Shown here one piece after another: positions 1 to 8,578 of a stretch of 14,273 nt of DNA. The stretch covers positions 1-14,273 of the forward strand of contig NAVB01000148.1 in NCBI GenBank assembly GCA_002179805.1, read 5' to 3'. Source of the stretch: Acanthamoeba lenticulata (taxonomy: Eukaryota; Discosea; Longamoebia; Acanthamoebidae). Position numbers and translations under genes: made by a program. Position 1 is the first letter of the stretch. Each line of letters begins with the position of its first letter. Under the pieces are notes generated by a model. It did not search any database. It saw only the letters and a list, made by a program, of their open reading frames with translations, and was not told where the DNA came from.

Positions 1-909
<909 letters not shown>

Positions 910-911
<2 letters not shown>

Positions 912-915
912 TAAA
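910..915 (+). terminator. AATAAA poly(A) signal overlapping the RuvBL2 stop codon
   Basis: The hexamer begins at the second base of the TAA stop codon (909-911), so the 3' untranslated part before the signal is essentially absent. No other AATAAA is visible before the convergent neighbour's stop at 1010. Confidence 0.6.
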
Positions 916-1009
916 GCGCTCGCGCGTGCGCCCCCGTGTGCGACGACGTCCTTGAAACGATCTTCTTCACTACTAGCAGCGCGCGGCAGACACAAGGCCG
1001 GAGCGGCCC

Positions 1010-2776
1010 TCAGAGGCGGCCCGGGAGCGGATGGGCCTCGGGGATGGCGTGGCCGTTCTCGCGGAGGGCGGCCTCGATGGCCCGGAGTGTGCGGAGGACG
1101 TGTCCGTTCTCAGCCTCGGTCATGACCGAGTAGGCCATGTGGCCGACGCGGAAGTACTTGATCTCGGGGAAGAGGCCGCCGGCCAGCACGGCGCCGTGCT
1201 GCTTGACCGACCCGAGGAACTTGACGCCGTCGGTGATCGACGCCACGGGCAGGCGCACCACCGTCAGCGTGTGCGCGTTGAGCTCCTCGCGCACGGGGAT
1301 GAACTCGAGGCCCCACGACCGCAGGACCTCGCGCACCTTGCGCGACGTCTCCACGTGCACCTGGAACCGCTTCTCCATCCCGTCGGCCAGGATCTCCTTC
1401 ACGCTGTTGTCGTTGTTGTTGTCGTCGTGAAGGTGGTTGAAGGTGAGATTGGCTTGTCCGGCGGTCCAGGGGAGGGCGAGAGGGGAGGGCGGACCTGACG
1501 AAGAGGGCCTTGATGAGGTTGACGGCGGGCGTGGCAAAGTAGCTGCCCTTCTTGGCCTCGTAGTTCTGCATGATGGGCAGCCAGCGGTTCCAGTCGATGT
1601 AGTAGGCCGCGGGCTTGGTCTTCCTGTTGGCGAACGCCTCCTGTGGTGTGCCCACCGTACCGCGACGCCTTCATCAGCATCAAATAGGTCCGTTCCTTCA
1701 TGAAGAGGAGAGGGGGAGTTCACCATCGCGCGGGGGCTGGCGAGGAGGACGGCGAGGCCGGGCGGGACACCGAGGGCCTTCTGCGAGGCGGTGAGGCAGA
1801 CGTCGACGTCCCACTCGTCCATCCGGAACTCCTCCGCACCTGCGCAAGCTTTCGATGAGCCGCCTGCCATTCACACAGCCAGAAGCGAGAAAGTTGTGCA
1901 AAAAAGGGGGCTGACCAGTGGCGCAGATTCCGTCGACGACGACGAGCGTTTGCGGGGACACCTCGCGGATGGCCTTCGCGAAGCTCTTGATGTCGGTCAG
2001 CACGCCAGTCGACGTTTCAACCTGAGAAATTGCAAATGAATTTGAAATTTTGCAAATAATAATAAATCAAAACGAATAGCATACGCACGTGGGTGAGAGT
2101 GACGAGCTTGTAGGAGTCCTTGGCGAGGGCCTGCTTGAGCTCGTCTACGGTGGGGCAGTCACCGAGCGTGGTCGCCTTAAGAGTGGTAACCTGCGCACCA
2201 AAGGCCTGCAGGCTGCGCTCGATCGAGCCGCACACCACGGGAGGGGGAGCTGCTTGAGCGCACTGGTGCTCCTCTGGTAGCTCTTCAAAGGGGGGGGGGA
2301 ACGTGCCAGTCCGCAAAGCGATCACCGAAGTAGCCCGTGGACACAACGAGCGCCTTCTCGTCCCGCTCCAGCAGGTTTGCGCCCACCTGCGTCGTGGAGA
2401 GCACGCAAATGCGTGAGCTAAGAATCTCGAGATGAAGAGACAAAAGAAAAGAAAAGAGACAAGGGCGCAACCATGTCCCAACCGATAGTGCCAGAACCGG
2501 CAATGACAAAGGGCTGGGCCTTGGTCGTCAGGAACACCTGCAGGAAGAAGAAGCACCGAGGGCCGGAAGTCAGTGAGTGCGTGCAGGAGGAAATCTGTGC
2601 TCGCGAGTTCAAGTCACCGCACGTGCCTGACGCAGAAGCACAAGGGTCTCGCTGAAGATGTTAACAAACTCAGGAGAGACGTGCGAGAGCGAGGGCTCAG
2701 CAGAGGCCTGAAGCACAGCTGGAGAGAACTCGATCGGGCCAGGAATCATGAGCAGCGGGCGGCCGGTAGCTTCCAT
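1010..2776 (-). CDS. Alanine-glyoxylate (serine-pyruvate) aminotransferase, eight exons
   Basis: A PLP-dependent class V aminotransferase of the AGXT/yeast AGX1 family that converts glyoxylate and alanine to glycine and pyruvate, normally in peroxisomes or mitochondria. Exons on the minus strand: 2776-2627, 2537-2472, 2386-2307, 2212-2089, 2021-1916, 1839-1724, 1640-1495 and 1403-1010. They join to 1182 nt, giving 393 aa, close to the family's usual 385-392. Visible motifs: LLMIPGPIEF near the start, AGSGTIGWD in the PLP site, VSTGYFGDRFADCL, HVETSTGV, VVVDGICATG with D170, and LTASQKALG with the PLP lysine K196. YFATPAV and KYFRVGHM follow. The start is the first ATG (context AAAGATGG). Introns 1 and 3 use GC donors: only GC at 2306-2305 restores FADCLQAFGAQV, which lines up with yeast FADCLRSYGAQV. 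The protein ends in GRL, close to but outside the usual PTS1 pattern. It is divergent from the AAA ATPase gene. Confidence 0.93.
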
Positions 2777-3029
2777 CTTTTTACTCAACGGTGCACTGGG
2801 TATGCAAGAGCAAATCGAGTCTCTCTTGCACTGTCTAATTTTAATTTTTAATTGTTGTTATTTTCGTAATGTTTTATGACACTTTTGAAATATTTTATGA
2901 CCCAACCCAATCAGCCCGACCGCGAAAAATTCCAACAAAAAGTTCGGGCTTGGGTGAAGACCATCATTAGCTGAAGGGGTGCGGGCACAAAAAGGCAGCG
3001 AGACACAGAGCACACATAAAGATATAAAC
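2777..3029. promoter_or_regulatory. Divergent promoter between aminotransferase and AAA ATPase genes
   Basis: 253 bp separate the two start codons. The middle (about 2835-2901) is strikingly AT-rich in a GC-rich neighbourhood. It holds two copies of TTTTATGAC (2872-2880 and 2893-2901), 21 bp apart, and a CCAAT box at 2907-2911. No open frame worth calling lies here. The regulatory role is inferred from position and composition. Confidence 0.5.
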
Positions 3030-5099
3030 ATGAGAGTCCACGTGAGCTTTGAGGACCACACCGTCGTCGTGCCCATTCCCTCCGCCCAGCTGGACAGCTT
3101 TACCGTGAGCGACCTGCTGCACGACTCTGCTCGCCGCTTGGCCGAGGTCACGAAACAGACGCCAGAGGAGGTGCAACTAACCGGGTTGACTCTCGCCACG
3201 CATGGGAGCGTTCTCTTGCTGGCCGACCTTGTCCGCGACGTGCTGGTGCACGACGAGAAGCTGGTGGCACTCTCCTCCTCGAAGAAGGCAGGCAAAGAGA
3301 AAGAGGAGACCGCACCATCATCGCCAGTCTCCTTGCTGAAGGACCCGCGGCCCGCTTTTGGCTCACTCTTCGGGACTCCGAGCGCCGCATTCAACTCGGA
3401 GAGCCAGCCCAAGACGTTCAGCGTGGAGACCAAGCAGATTCCCAACGAGGACGGCGAACCAGAGACGCACGTGATGGTGACCATCGAGGACCAGACCCTG
3501 CGCAACGTCATCAACTCGTTCATCAACGACGAAGTCTTCTACGAAGAGCGACCGCAGGTGGAGGCGTCCACTTTGTTCTGTCAACTGAAGCAGTTCAAGG
3601 CAACGACCAACGCGCAATACCGCATGCTGCTGCAGCCGCTCGTCGAGTGGCTCGACACACAGTTCGAGGAGACCAACAAGAAGATCGAGCGCATGCTCGC
3701 CGAGGACCGTATCTCCTTCGCCACGCTGTGGTACCTGTTCCACACTGGTGAGAAGGTCTGGGGCCACCACGACGACCTGGTCGTGGGCGGCGAGGTCAAG
3801 ACGACCAAGTACCTGGGCGGCTTCTTCCCGGGCTTCCTCGTCACGGTGCTCGTCGTCAAGTCCACCGGCAGCGCCCTGGCCAGGCGCGATCACTCCTTCT
3901 TCGTGCCCAAGTTCGCCGGCACGCGGAAGCTCAGTGAACTGCCTGTTCAGCGGCTGTCGCCCGAGGTCGAGGCCCAGCTGGTCGCACGGGGCCGCCGTTT
4001 TGCCGAGCTGGCCTTAGGCACCCACTTCCAGTCCTACCGCGGCCACATGCTCTACCGCAACGCGTGGTTTGTCAACAAGTTCAAGGCCGACGGGCGGGTC
4101 ATGGTCGATGGCCAGTCCTTCAACCGCATGAACCCCAACTACCGCGAGTTCCGCGACAAGCATCCCGGCTTGGCCTTTGGCCAACAAGGCGATGGCGGCT
4201 CCAGCACGAGCAAGCTCGCCGAGGACCAGCTCTACATGGCGTGGCCCACCGTCGGGGGCTTCTCCTTCTCGACCAAGCAGTGGGGCGAGATCTTGATCGA
4301 CGGCCTGAGCGAGGTGGTCTTTGACGACCGCGCATTCGACCGGCTGGTGCTGGCGCGCGAGAAGAAGAGCCTCATCCGCGCGCTCGTGGAGAACAACCAC
4401 CGCGCGGCCTTTGCTGACGTCATCGCCGGCAAGGGCGGCGGCTGCATCTTCCTGCTCCACGGCAAGCCCGGTGTGGGCAAGACCCTCACGGCCGAGGCCA
4501 TCGCCGAGCTGCTCCACCGCCCGCTCTATTCGGTGAGCGTGGGCGAGCTGGGCACGCAGACCGAGCAGCTCGAGCAGCGGCTGCGTGAGATTCTCGAGGT
4601 GGCGGCCGCGTGGGACGCGGTTATCCTCATCGATGAGGCCGACATCTTCCTGGAGAAGCGCAATGAGAACGACATCAAGCGCAATGCCATGGTGGGCATC
4701 TTCCTGCGCCTGCTCGAGTACCACCAAGGCGTGCTCTTCTTGACCTCGAACCGTGCCAAATCGTTCGACAGCGCGTTCCACAGCCGCATCAGTGTCGCCC
4801 TCAAGTACTCTGAGCTCGACGTTCCGGCACGACGCAAGATCTGGGCCAATCTACTTGATGCTGCTGGCGTGAGCGCGTCGTCGTCGTCATCCTCCTCGTC
4901 ATCGACGCCGATCAACATCGACAAGGTGGCTGCCTATGAGCTCAACGGACGGCAGATCCGAACGGTCATCCGCCTGGCTCTCTCCTTGGCTCAAGCCGAG
5001 GGTGTCCCCTTCGCTGATGAGCACGTAGAGCGCACCGTGGGCGTGTCTCTGCAGTTCAAGCACGACCTCGATACCATGCAGGCTGATGACTGCGTCTGA
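3030..5099 (+). CDS. AAA ATPase with DUF7025 domain and PAR3-N-terminal-like head, intronless
   Basis: 689 aa in one uninterrupted frame. Residues 1 to about 82 start MRVHVSFEDHTVVVPIP and end near DVLVHDEKLVAL; this resembles the PAR3 N-terminal oligomerisation (PB1-like) fold. A low-complexity linker follows to about 110. Residues about 150-400 match the DUF7025 region of AAA ATPases common in fungi: LWYLFHTGEKV, SYRGHML, DGRVMVDGQSFNRMNP and GFSFSTKQWGE. The AAA core has Walker A GKPGVGKT (478-485), Walker B ILIDEADIF (532-540), sensor 1 with N574 in LTSNR, and an arginine finger in FHSRIS (R586). All catalytic residues are present. A run of nine serines starts at residue 617 inside the lid. 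The ATG at 3030 is the first in frame; the frame runs open to a GTG at 2979, which is not a likely start. Substrate and complex are unknown. A remodelling ATPase is a safe family statement; the head-domain match is by eye. Confidence 0.9.
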   Translation: MRVHVSFEDHTVVVPIPSAQLDSFTVSDLLHDSARRLAEVTKQTPEEVQLTGLTLATHGSVLLLADLVRDVLVHDEKLVALSSSKKAGKEKEETAPSSPVSLLKDPRPAFGSLFGTPSAAFNSESQPKTFSVETKQIPNEDGEPETHVMVTIEDQTLRNVINSFINDEVFYEERPQVEASTLFCQLKQFKATTNAQYRMLLQPLVEWLDTQFEETNKKIERMLAEDRISFATLWYLFHTGEKVWGHHDDLVVGGEVKTTKYLGGFFPGFLVTVLVVKSTGSALARRDHSFFVPKFAGTRKLSELPVQRLSPEVEAQLVARGRRFAELALGTHFQSYRGHMLYRNAWFVNKFKADGRVMVDGQSFNRMNPNYREFRDKHPGLAFGQQGDGGSSTSKLAEDQLYMAWPTVGGFSFSTKQWGEILIDGLSEVVFDDRAFDRLVLAREKKSLIRALVENNHRAAFADVIAGKGGGCIFLLHGKPGVGKTLTAEAIAELLHRPLYSVSVGELGTQTEQLEQRLREILEVAAAWDAVILIDEADIFLEKRNENDIKRNAMVGIFLRLLEYHQGVLFLTSNRAKSFDSAFHSRISVALKYSELDVPARRKIWANLLDAAGVSASSSSSSSSSTPINIDKVAAYELNGRQIRTVIRLALSLAQAEGVPFADEHVERTVGVSLQFKHDLDTMQADDCV

Positions 5100-5114
5100 G
5101 TGGCCACAGTGTTT

Positions 5115-5120
5115 AATAAA
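5115..5120 (+). terminator. AATAAA poly(A) signal of the AAA ATPase gene
   Basis: A canonical hexamer lies 16 nt after the TGA stop and is followed by a T-rich stretch. Confidence 0.65.
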
Positions 5121-5528
5121 TCTATTTTTTAACCGATGTACCCTACATCTTCCCCTTGCAGTCGGTGAAGAAAAGGATAGCAGCCCCGAAGAAGGCCAGC
5201 GCTCGTCGGCTCCGTCACCATAACAGGGAGAGATCTTCATCGGGCAGTGGGCCTGCGGCTCCGGCAGGTGCTCCACTGGGCGCGCATAAGGGTCTGCAGA
5301 TACGCTTGGATCGTTTTCAAGCAACAATCTTCTGACACACAACTGTTGCCCATCTCCAAGTACGCGGCTCCACCGGTCTGTGGTAGCAAGCCCAAGACTG
5401 CTGCTCTACAGCCGTCCACCCCTCCCTCCCCCAAGGCCAGCAGATGCCTCAGGGCCACCAAGGAATGCCACGCCCAGCAGGTCAAGAAAGAGTCAACATG
5501 GTATGGTCCTTCATAAGCGAAGAGGTGT
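5121..5528. other. Stretch with no gene I can support
   Basis: About 400 bp of normal GC content. Short open frames exist on both strands but none matches a family or gives a convincing intron model. The best hint is on the minus strand: a hydrophobic C-terminal-looking segment, ALAFFGAAILFFTDCKGKM followed by TAG (5143-5145). It is open only back to about 5205, with no good acceptor before it. On the plus strand, 5387-5563 reads a Gln/Pro-rich peptide (MPQGHQGMPRP) that ends in TAA. Either could be an exon of a small gene; I cannot tell. Confidence 0.3.
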
Positions 5529-5817
5529 CCCCACAGTATAAAAAATGGTCAGTGTTATTTTAAGTAAATTCGGAGATCTTTCTAAATTCGGAGTTCCCTG
5601 ATCCGATGATATAGCCAATCATTGCCAATCACCTAAAAGTGATCACTTTTTCGCCAATGGCATGGTGAAGCTTTCGAGGTACGCACACATGGATAAAAGC
5701 TGACAGCAGACGATCACTGCCCCGGCACGTGCTGCCGCGCAGTACAAATGCACTCAGCTTGTGGTTAGTTCACACCGTACCACTTCCTCTTCGACCAAGC
5801 CCACCACATAACACACG
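5529..5817 (+). promoter_or_regulatory. Promoter region of the DUF4397 gene with CCAAT boxes
   Basis: Three CCAAT boxes on the plus strand at 5615-5619, 5625-5629 and 5654-5658; the first two are exactly 10 bp apart. Between the second and third sits a 16-bp perfect palindrome. Upstream is an 11-bp direct repeat TAAATTCGGAG at 5565-5575 and 5583-5593 (18-bp period). The stretch is AT-rich compared with the flanking genes and ends at the ATG at 5818. Function is inferred. Confidence 0.5.
5635..5650. repeat. 16-bp perfect palindrome AAAAGTGATCACTTTT
   Basis: The sequence equals its own reverse complement over 16 bases, centred on TGATCA, and is bracketed by CCAAT boxes. This is the form expected for a site bound by a dimeric transcription factor. 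It lies about 170 bp before the start codon of the secreted DUF4397 protein. Confidence 0.6.
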
Positions 5818-6625
5818 ATGCATACCAGCAGCTTCGTCAACTTCACCTCGCTTGTTGTGCTGGCCCTGTTCGTCAGCCAGATCAACGCGTCGGCCTACCT
5901 GTTTGTTGTGCACGGCGTCTCCAACTTCCAGGGCAACACCAACGTTAACATCAACATCAACGGGTCGCGCGCCATCTCCAACTTTGCCTACCGAACGACC
6001 GCTGGCTACCTCTCCGTGCCCCCCGGTCCCGCCACCGTCGAAGTTACTCTCGTGAGCAGTGGCGCCGCCCTCATCACCGAGACCCCCACCCTCGTCGACA
6101 ACACCTACTACACCGTCGTGGCTGTCGGCTCGCTCAACGACTCCACCACCTACCCCTTCCGGCTGCTCGTCGTCCAGGTGGACACGGAGGTCTCCTCGGA
6201 CAGCAAGGCCAAGGTAGCCGTCTTCCACGCTGCCGCCGGAGCGCCCACCGTCGATCTCTTCGCTGGTAATTCGGCGCTGGCGTCCAACCTCACCTATCCC
6301 TCTGGAGTCGTGGTTCGTCCGCTCTTGTCGAGTTGTTATATGATTAGATGATCATCTCACAACTGTACTCTCGCTCTTGCAACAGCTGTCGGAAGTTGAT
6401 GCCGCCACCTACAACCTGAGTCTCAGGCTTTCGTCGGACACTTCGCAGGTCGTGCTCCAGATCGGCAACACGAGGCTCAAGGGAGGTGAGGTCAACTACT
6501 TTTTCGCCGTGGCCGACTTCGCCGGTGGCGAGGCCGTCTCTGTTAGGAACCTGCAACCCGAGGGCGACGAAACTAGCGCGGCGTCCACCCTCTCGGTGCC
6601 TTTCTGGCTGTCGACCTTGTGGTGA
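5818..6625 (+). CDS. Secreted DUF4397-domain protein, two exons
   Basis: 244 aa from exons 5818-6312 and 6386-6625; the intron is GT-AG, phase 0, 73 nt. Residues 1-25 form a signal peptide with a hydrophobic core (SLVVLALFVSQINAS), so the protein should enter the secretory pathway. Two DUF4397 (beta-sandwich) units follow. The first spans about 26-112 (YLFVVHGVSNFQG, GYLSVPPGPATVEV, YYTVVAVGSL). The second starts near 131 (AKVAVFHAAAGAPTVDLF) and runs to about 215 across the intron. Several N-glycosylation sequons are visible (NGS, NDS, NLT, NLS). No long hydrophobic tail is seen, so a GPI anchor or membrane anchor is not supported. DUF4397 proteins are often cell-surface or wall-associated; the molecular role is unknown. 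Splicing is supported by continuity of the second domain across the join. Confidence 0.88.
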
Positions 6626-6710
6626 TGAACTGTTATTTATCTTTTTATCTGCAATTAGAAAAAAAAAAAAAAATGCGTTTTTGTACACTGTTTGACCACA
6701 AAAGGTTTGG
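6626..6710. other. Tail of the DUF4397 gene with a long A tract
   Basis: AT-rich DNA after the TGA stop, with a run of about 14 A residues near 6659-6673. No AATAAA is seen; TTATTTAT near 6631 is the nearest AT-rich element. The A tract may be plain genomic homopolymer. Confidence 0.35.
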
Positions 6711-6860
6711 AACAATATCCTCATTTGGAACCTCGAGGTGCGTAGTATCTCCAAGGCGCCTATGACGTGGAGCAGAACTACGAATTGGCGCGACAACAAG
6801 CGCACCACGGTGGCGTGAATGATCTCGCTTGGCTGGACCAGTCTATGATCGCTTCCAAAT
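6711..6860 (+). pseudogene. WD40-repeat remnant, frameshifted
   Basis: Two pieces in different frames look like consecutive parts of WD40 blades. At 6711-6737 the frame reads NNILIWNLE, typical of the blade-ending strand. At 6761-6856 another frame reads YDVEQNYELARQQAHHGG followed by VNDLAWLDQSMIAS, typical of the GH dipeptide region and the next blade's first strands. No intron of workable size links them, and the expected continuation after IAS is absent. I read this as a decayed fragment of a WD40 gene. It could instead be one exon of an unrecognised gene: GTGCGT right after NLE would serve as a donor. No specific family is assigned. Confidence 0.4.
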
Positions 6861-6933
6861 GTCCTGTGGGAGTGAGCCCTGGGCTACCCCATTTGCGTAC
6901 TTGTTTGCTGCTGGCTGTTGTCACTCACACTTG

Positions 6934-6939
6934 TTTATT
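6934..6939 (-). terminator. AATAAA poly(A) signal overlapping the F-box/repeat gene stop codon
   Basis: On the minus strand the last codons read CAA TAA A, so the stop (6937-6935) lies wholly inside AATAAA (6939-6934). This is the second such overlap in the window. Confidence 0.55.
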
Positions 6940-8311
6940 GTTTCGGCCAGATGCGCGGGCAGACACGCACAAGGCCAAGGCTCCTCTTTTTTTGAAGGGA
7001 CCACGAAGCTTCGGTCAGGTGCATGGCAAAAGCCAACCGGAGCTCTGTGTCCTCAGTAGCATCTTTCCACATCCCTCGGACGCACTTTGGCACGTCCCAC
7101 GGACAGCTGTTGGCGCCAGTCCACTGGAGCAGGGCCAGGCGGGCGCGAAAGGCGGCACTGGCGCAGGTGTTTCCATCCCACTGGAGCAGATTCACGAGGC
7201 TTACGTTGGTCATTGACCTGTACATGGCCTGCGGGCAGCCGTTGGCGCGCGCCCACTGGAGCACCTCTAGATGACCTGCCCTGGCCGCTGCGTGGCAGGT
7301 GCTCACGTCCCACGGACAGCCCTTGGCACGTGCCCATTGAAGCACGGCCAGGTGGCCGCCCCGGGCCGCATTTCTGCAGGTGAACCTGTCCCACGGGCAG
7401 CCGTTGGTGCGCGCCCACTGGAGCACGGCCAAGTGGCCTCCCAAGGCCGCACTGCTGCAGGTACTCTGGCTCCACGGGCAGCCGTTGGCGCGCGCCCACT
7501 GGAGCACGGCCAAGTGGCCTCCCAAGGCCGCCATACGGCAGGTCAACACGTCCCACGGGCAGCCGTTGGCACGCGCCCATTGAAGCACGGCCAGATGACC
7601 TCCAAAAGCGGCGCCGGCACAGGTCCTTACGTCCCACTGGCAGCGTTTGGCCCTCGCCCACTGGAGCACGTGCAAGTGGCCTTTGAGCGCAGCCTTGTGG
7701 CAGGTATCCTTGTCCCAAGGACAGCCGTTGGTGCGCGCCCACTGGAGCACGTCCAGACGGCCTGCCCAGGCCGCCTTGGCGCACGTGATCTCGTCCCACG
7801 GGCAGCCGTTGCGGCGAGCCCACTGGAGCACGGCCAAGTGGCCTCCTTTGGCAGCGTTGCCGCAGGTCTGCTCGTCCCACGGGCAGCCGTTGGCGCGCGC
7901 CCACTGGAGCACGGCCAAGTGGCCTCCTTCGGCCGCACTGCTGCAGATCTGCTCGCCCCACGGGCAGCCGTTGGCGCGCGCCCACTGAAGCATGGACAGC
8001 CAGCCCTTGCCCGCTACTTGAGCGGCAAAAAAGGCTGTGGAAGAGCGCTTGTAGGGTTTGTTGATATTCTTGTTGGTGGTGGAGGCCATGACAAGGGGGC
8101 GATATTGAAGTGCTTGACTCCACGAGAAGCATACAGCACGGCAGGCTGGCAGGCTTTCGGGCTGTACAAACTGAAAGATGAAGCTCACCAGCTCCACCAT
8201 GAGGTCTTCCGCATTTACTTCTTTTTCTTCTTCCCCGCGGTAGCCTTCGACATCAGTACAAATGTGGCTAGGGCTGTAACTGAAAGCGTGTGTTGTGCTC
8301 TCGCAGCCCAT
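6935..8311 (-). CDS. F-box-like protein with 27-residue ankyrin-like repeats
   Basis: 458 aa, single exon. The ATG at 8311 is the first in frame and sits in a strong context (ACCATGG); the open frame continues upstream without an ATG. Residues about 34-75 resemble an F-box (EDLMVELVSFIFQFVQPESL, then CRAVCFSWSQAL), which would bind Skp1. From residue 107 to about 349 there are nine full repeats of the type VLQWARANGCPWD-x2-TC-x2-AA-x-GGHLA, followed by two or three degraded copies up to the C-terminus. This repeat is a divergent ankyrin type frequent in amoebae, oomycetes and giant viruses. The likely role is a substrate-binding adaptor of an SCF-type ubiquitin ligase; that is inference from architecture. 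The repeats are nearly identical at DNA level, so long open frames in other phases over the same DNA are shadows. It is divergent from the acyl-CoA synthetase gene. Confidence 0.88.
   Translation of the reverse strand: MGCESTTHAFSYSPSHICTDVEGYRGEEEKEVNAEDLMVELVSFIFQFVQPESLPACRAVCFSWSQALQYRPLVMASTTNKNINKPYKRSSTAFFAAQVAGKGWLSMLQWARANGCPWGEQICSSAAEGGHLAVLQWARANGCPWDEQTCGNAAKGGHLAVLQWARRNGCPWDEITCAKAAWAGRLDVLQWARTNGCPWDKDTCHKAALKGHLHVLQWARAKRCQWDVRTCAGAAFGGHLAVLQWARANGCPWDVLTCRMAALGGHLAVLQWARANGCPWSQSTCSSAALGGHLAVLQWARTNGCPWDRFTCRNAARGGHLAVLQWARAKGCPWDVSTCHAAARAGHLEVLQWARANGCPQAMYRSMTNVSLVNLLQWDGNTCASAAFRARLALLQWTGANSCPWDVPKCVRGMWKDATEDTELRLAFAMHLTEASWSLQKKRSLGLVRVCPRIWPKQ
7265..7993 (-). repeat. 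Nine tandem 81-bp coding repeats
   Basis: Units of 81 bp encode the 27-residue repeat. The period is exact: GAGCACGGCC begins at 7421 and again at 7502. The segments encoding NGCPW and VLQWARA are almost unchanged between units, while the segment around the TC dipeptide varies most. Degraded units continue to about 7040. Confidence 0.9.
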
Positions 8312-8578
8312 GGTACCGCTGTGGAAGATGAAAGGGAAAAGAAAATTTTCCGCAACGGAAAAAACGGAAGACAAGAAGGAACCGTTGGTGTGCGGCACAG
8401 AACCCCGCCAGTCGGGAGCGATCCCTCCCTATCGGCTCGTCAATTCCCAGGTACATGCTCTGCCTTGCACTTACTCTGTCCCTTGTCGTTTCGCCATACA
8501 CAACGCTAACGCAAGCCAAGCCGCATCTGACTTCACTACCACAACAAAAGCAACCAGCAACAGAACTAAAGCCACAAG
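8312..8578. promoter_or_regulatory. Divergent promoter between F-box/repeat gene and acyl-CoA synthetase gene
   Basis: 267 bp between two start codons. It contains an inverted repeat with 7-bp arms, TTTTCCG CAA CGGAAAA (8346-8362), 35 bp upstream of the F-box gene's ATG. On the minus strand, TTCCACAG just before that ATG could also be the acceptor of an intron in the 5' untranslated region. No other gene is seen. Confidence 0.45.

Noticed and set aside
2213..2306. GT donor at 2302 (after TGG CAC) for aminotransferase intron 3
   Set aside because: It can be joined in frame at 2205 but gives FADWHAFGAQV, one residue short and without the conserved Cys-Leu; the GC donor at 2306 gives FADCLQAFGAQV.
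2979..3029. Extended N-terminus of the AAA ATPase from 2979
   Set aside because: The codon at 2979 is GTG. The first ATG is at 3030 and begins the conserved-looking head domain directly.
4014..4781. 255-codon minus-strand frame inside the AAA ATPase
   Set aside because: Antisense shadow of the catalytic domain; composition is typical of reverse-strand GC-rich coding sequence.
5143..5342. Small minus-strand membrane protein ending in TDCKGKM
   Set aside because: Only about 20 hydrophobic-rich residues are open, a stop lies just upstream, and no plausible acceptor or start was found.
5247..5516. 89-codon plus-strand frame
   Set aside because: No recognisable domain, odd composition, and no supporting splice or regulatory features.
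7053..8132. 359-codon minus-strand frame over the same array
   Set aside because: Shadow of the F-box/repeat gene in another frame; it has no F-box and its repeats lack the known LQWA/NGCPWD pattern.
7271..8509. 412-codon open frame on the plus strand
   Set aside because: It lies opposite the repeat array. The 81-bp repeats keep several frames free of stops, and its protein is only an alternating low-complexity echo (VPRAAVGARPLEHGQVAS). No family matches.
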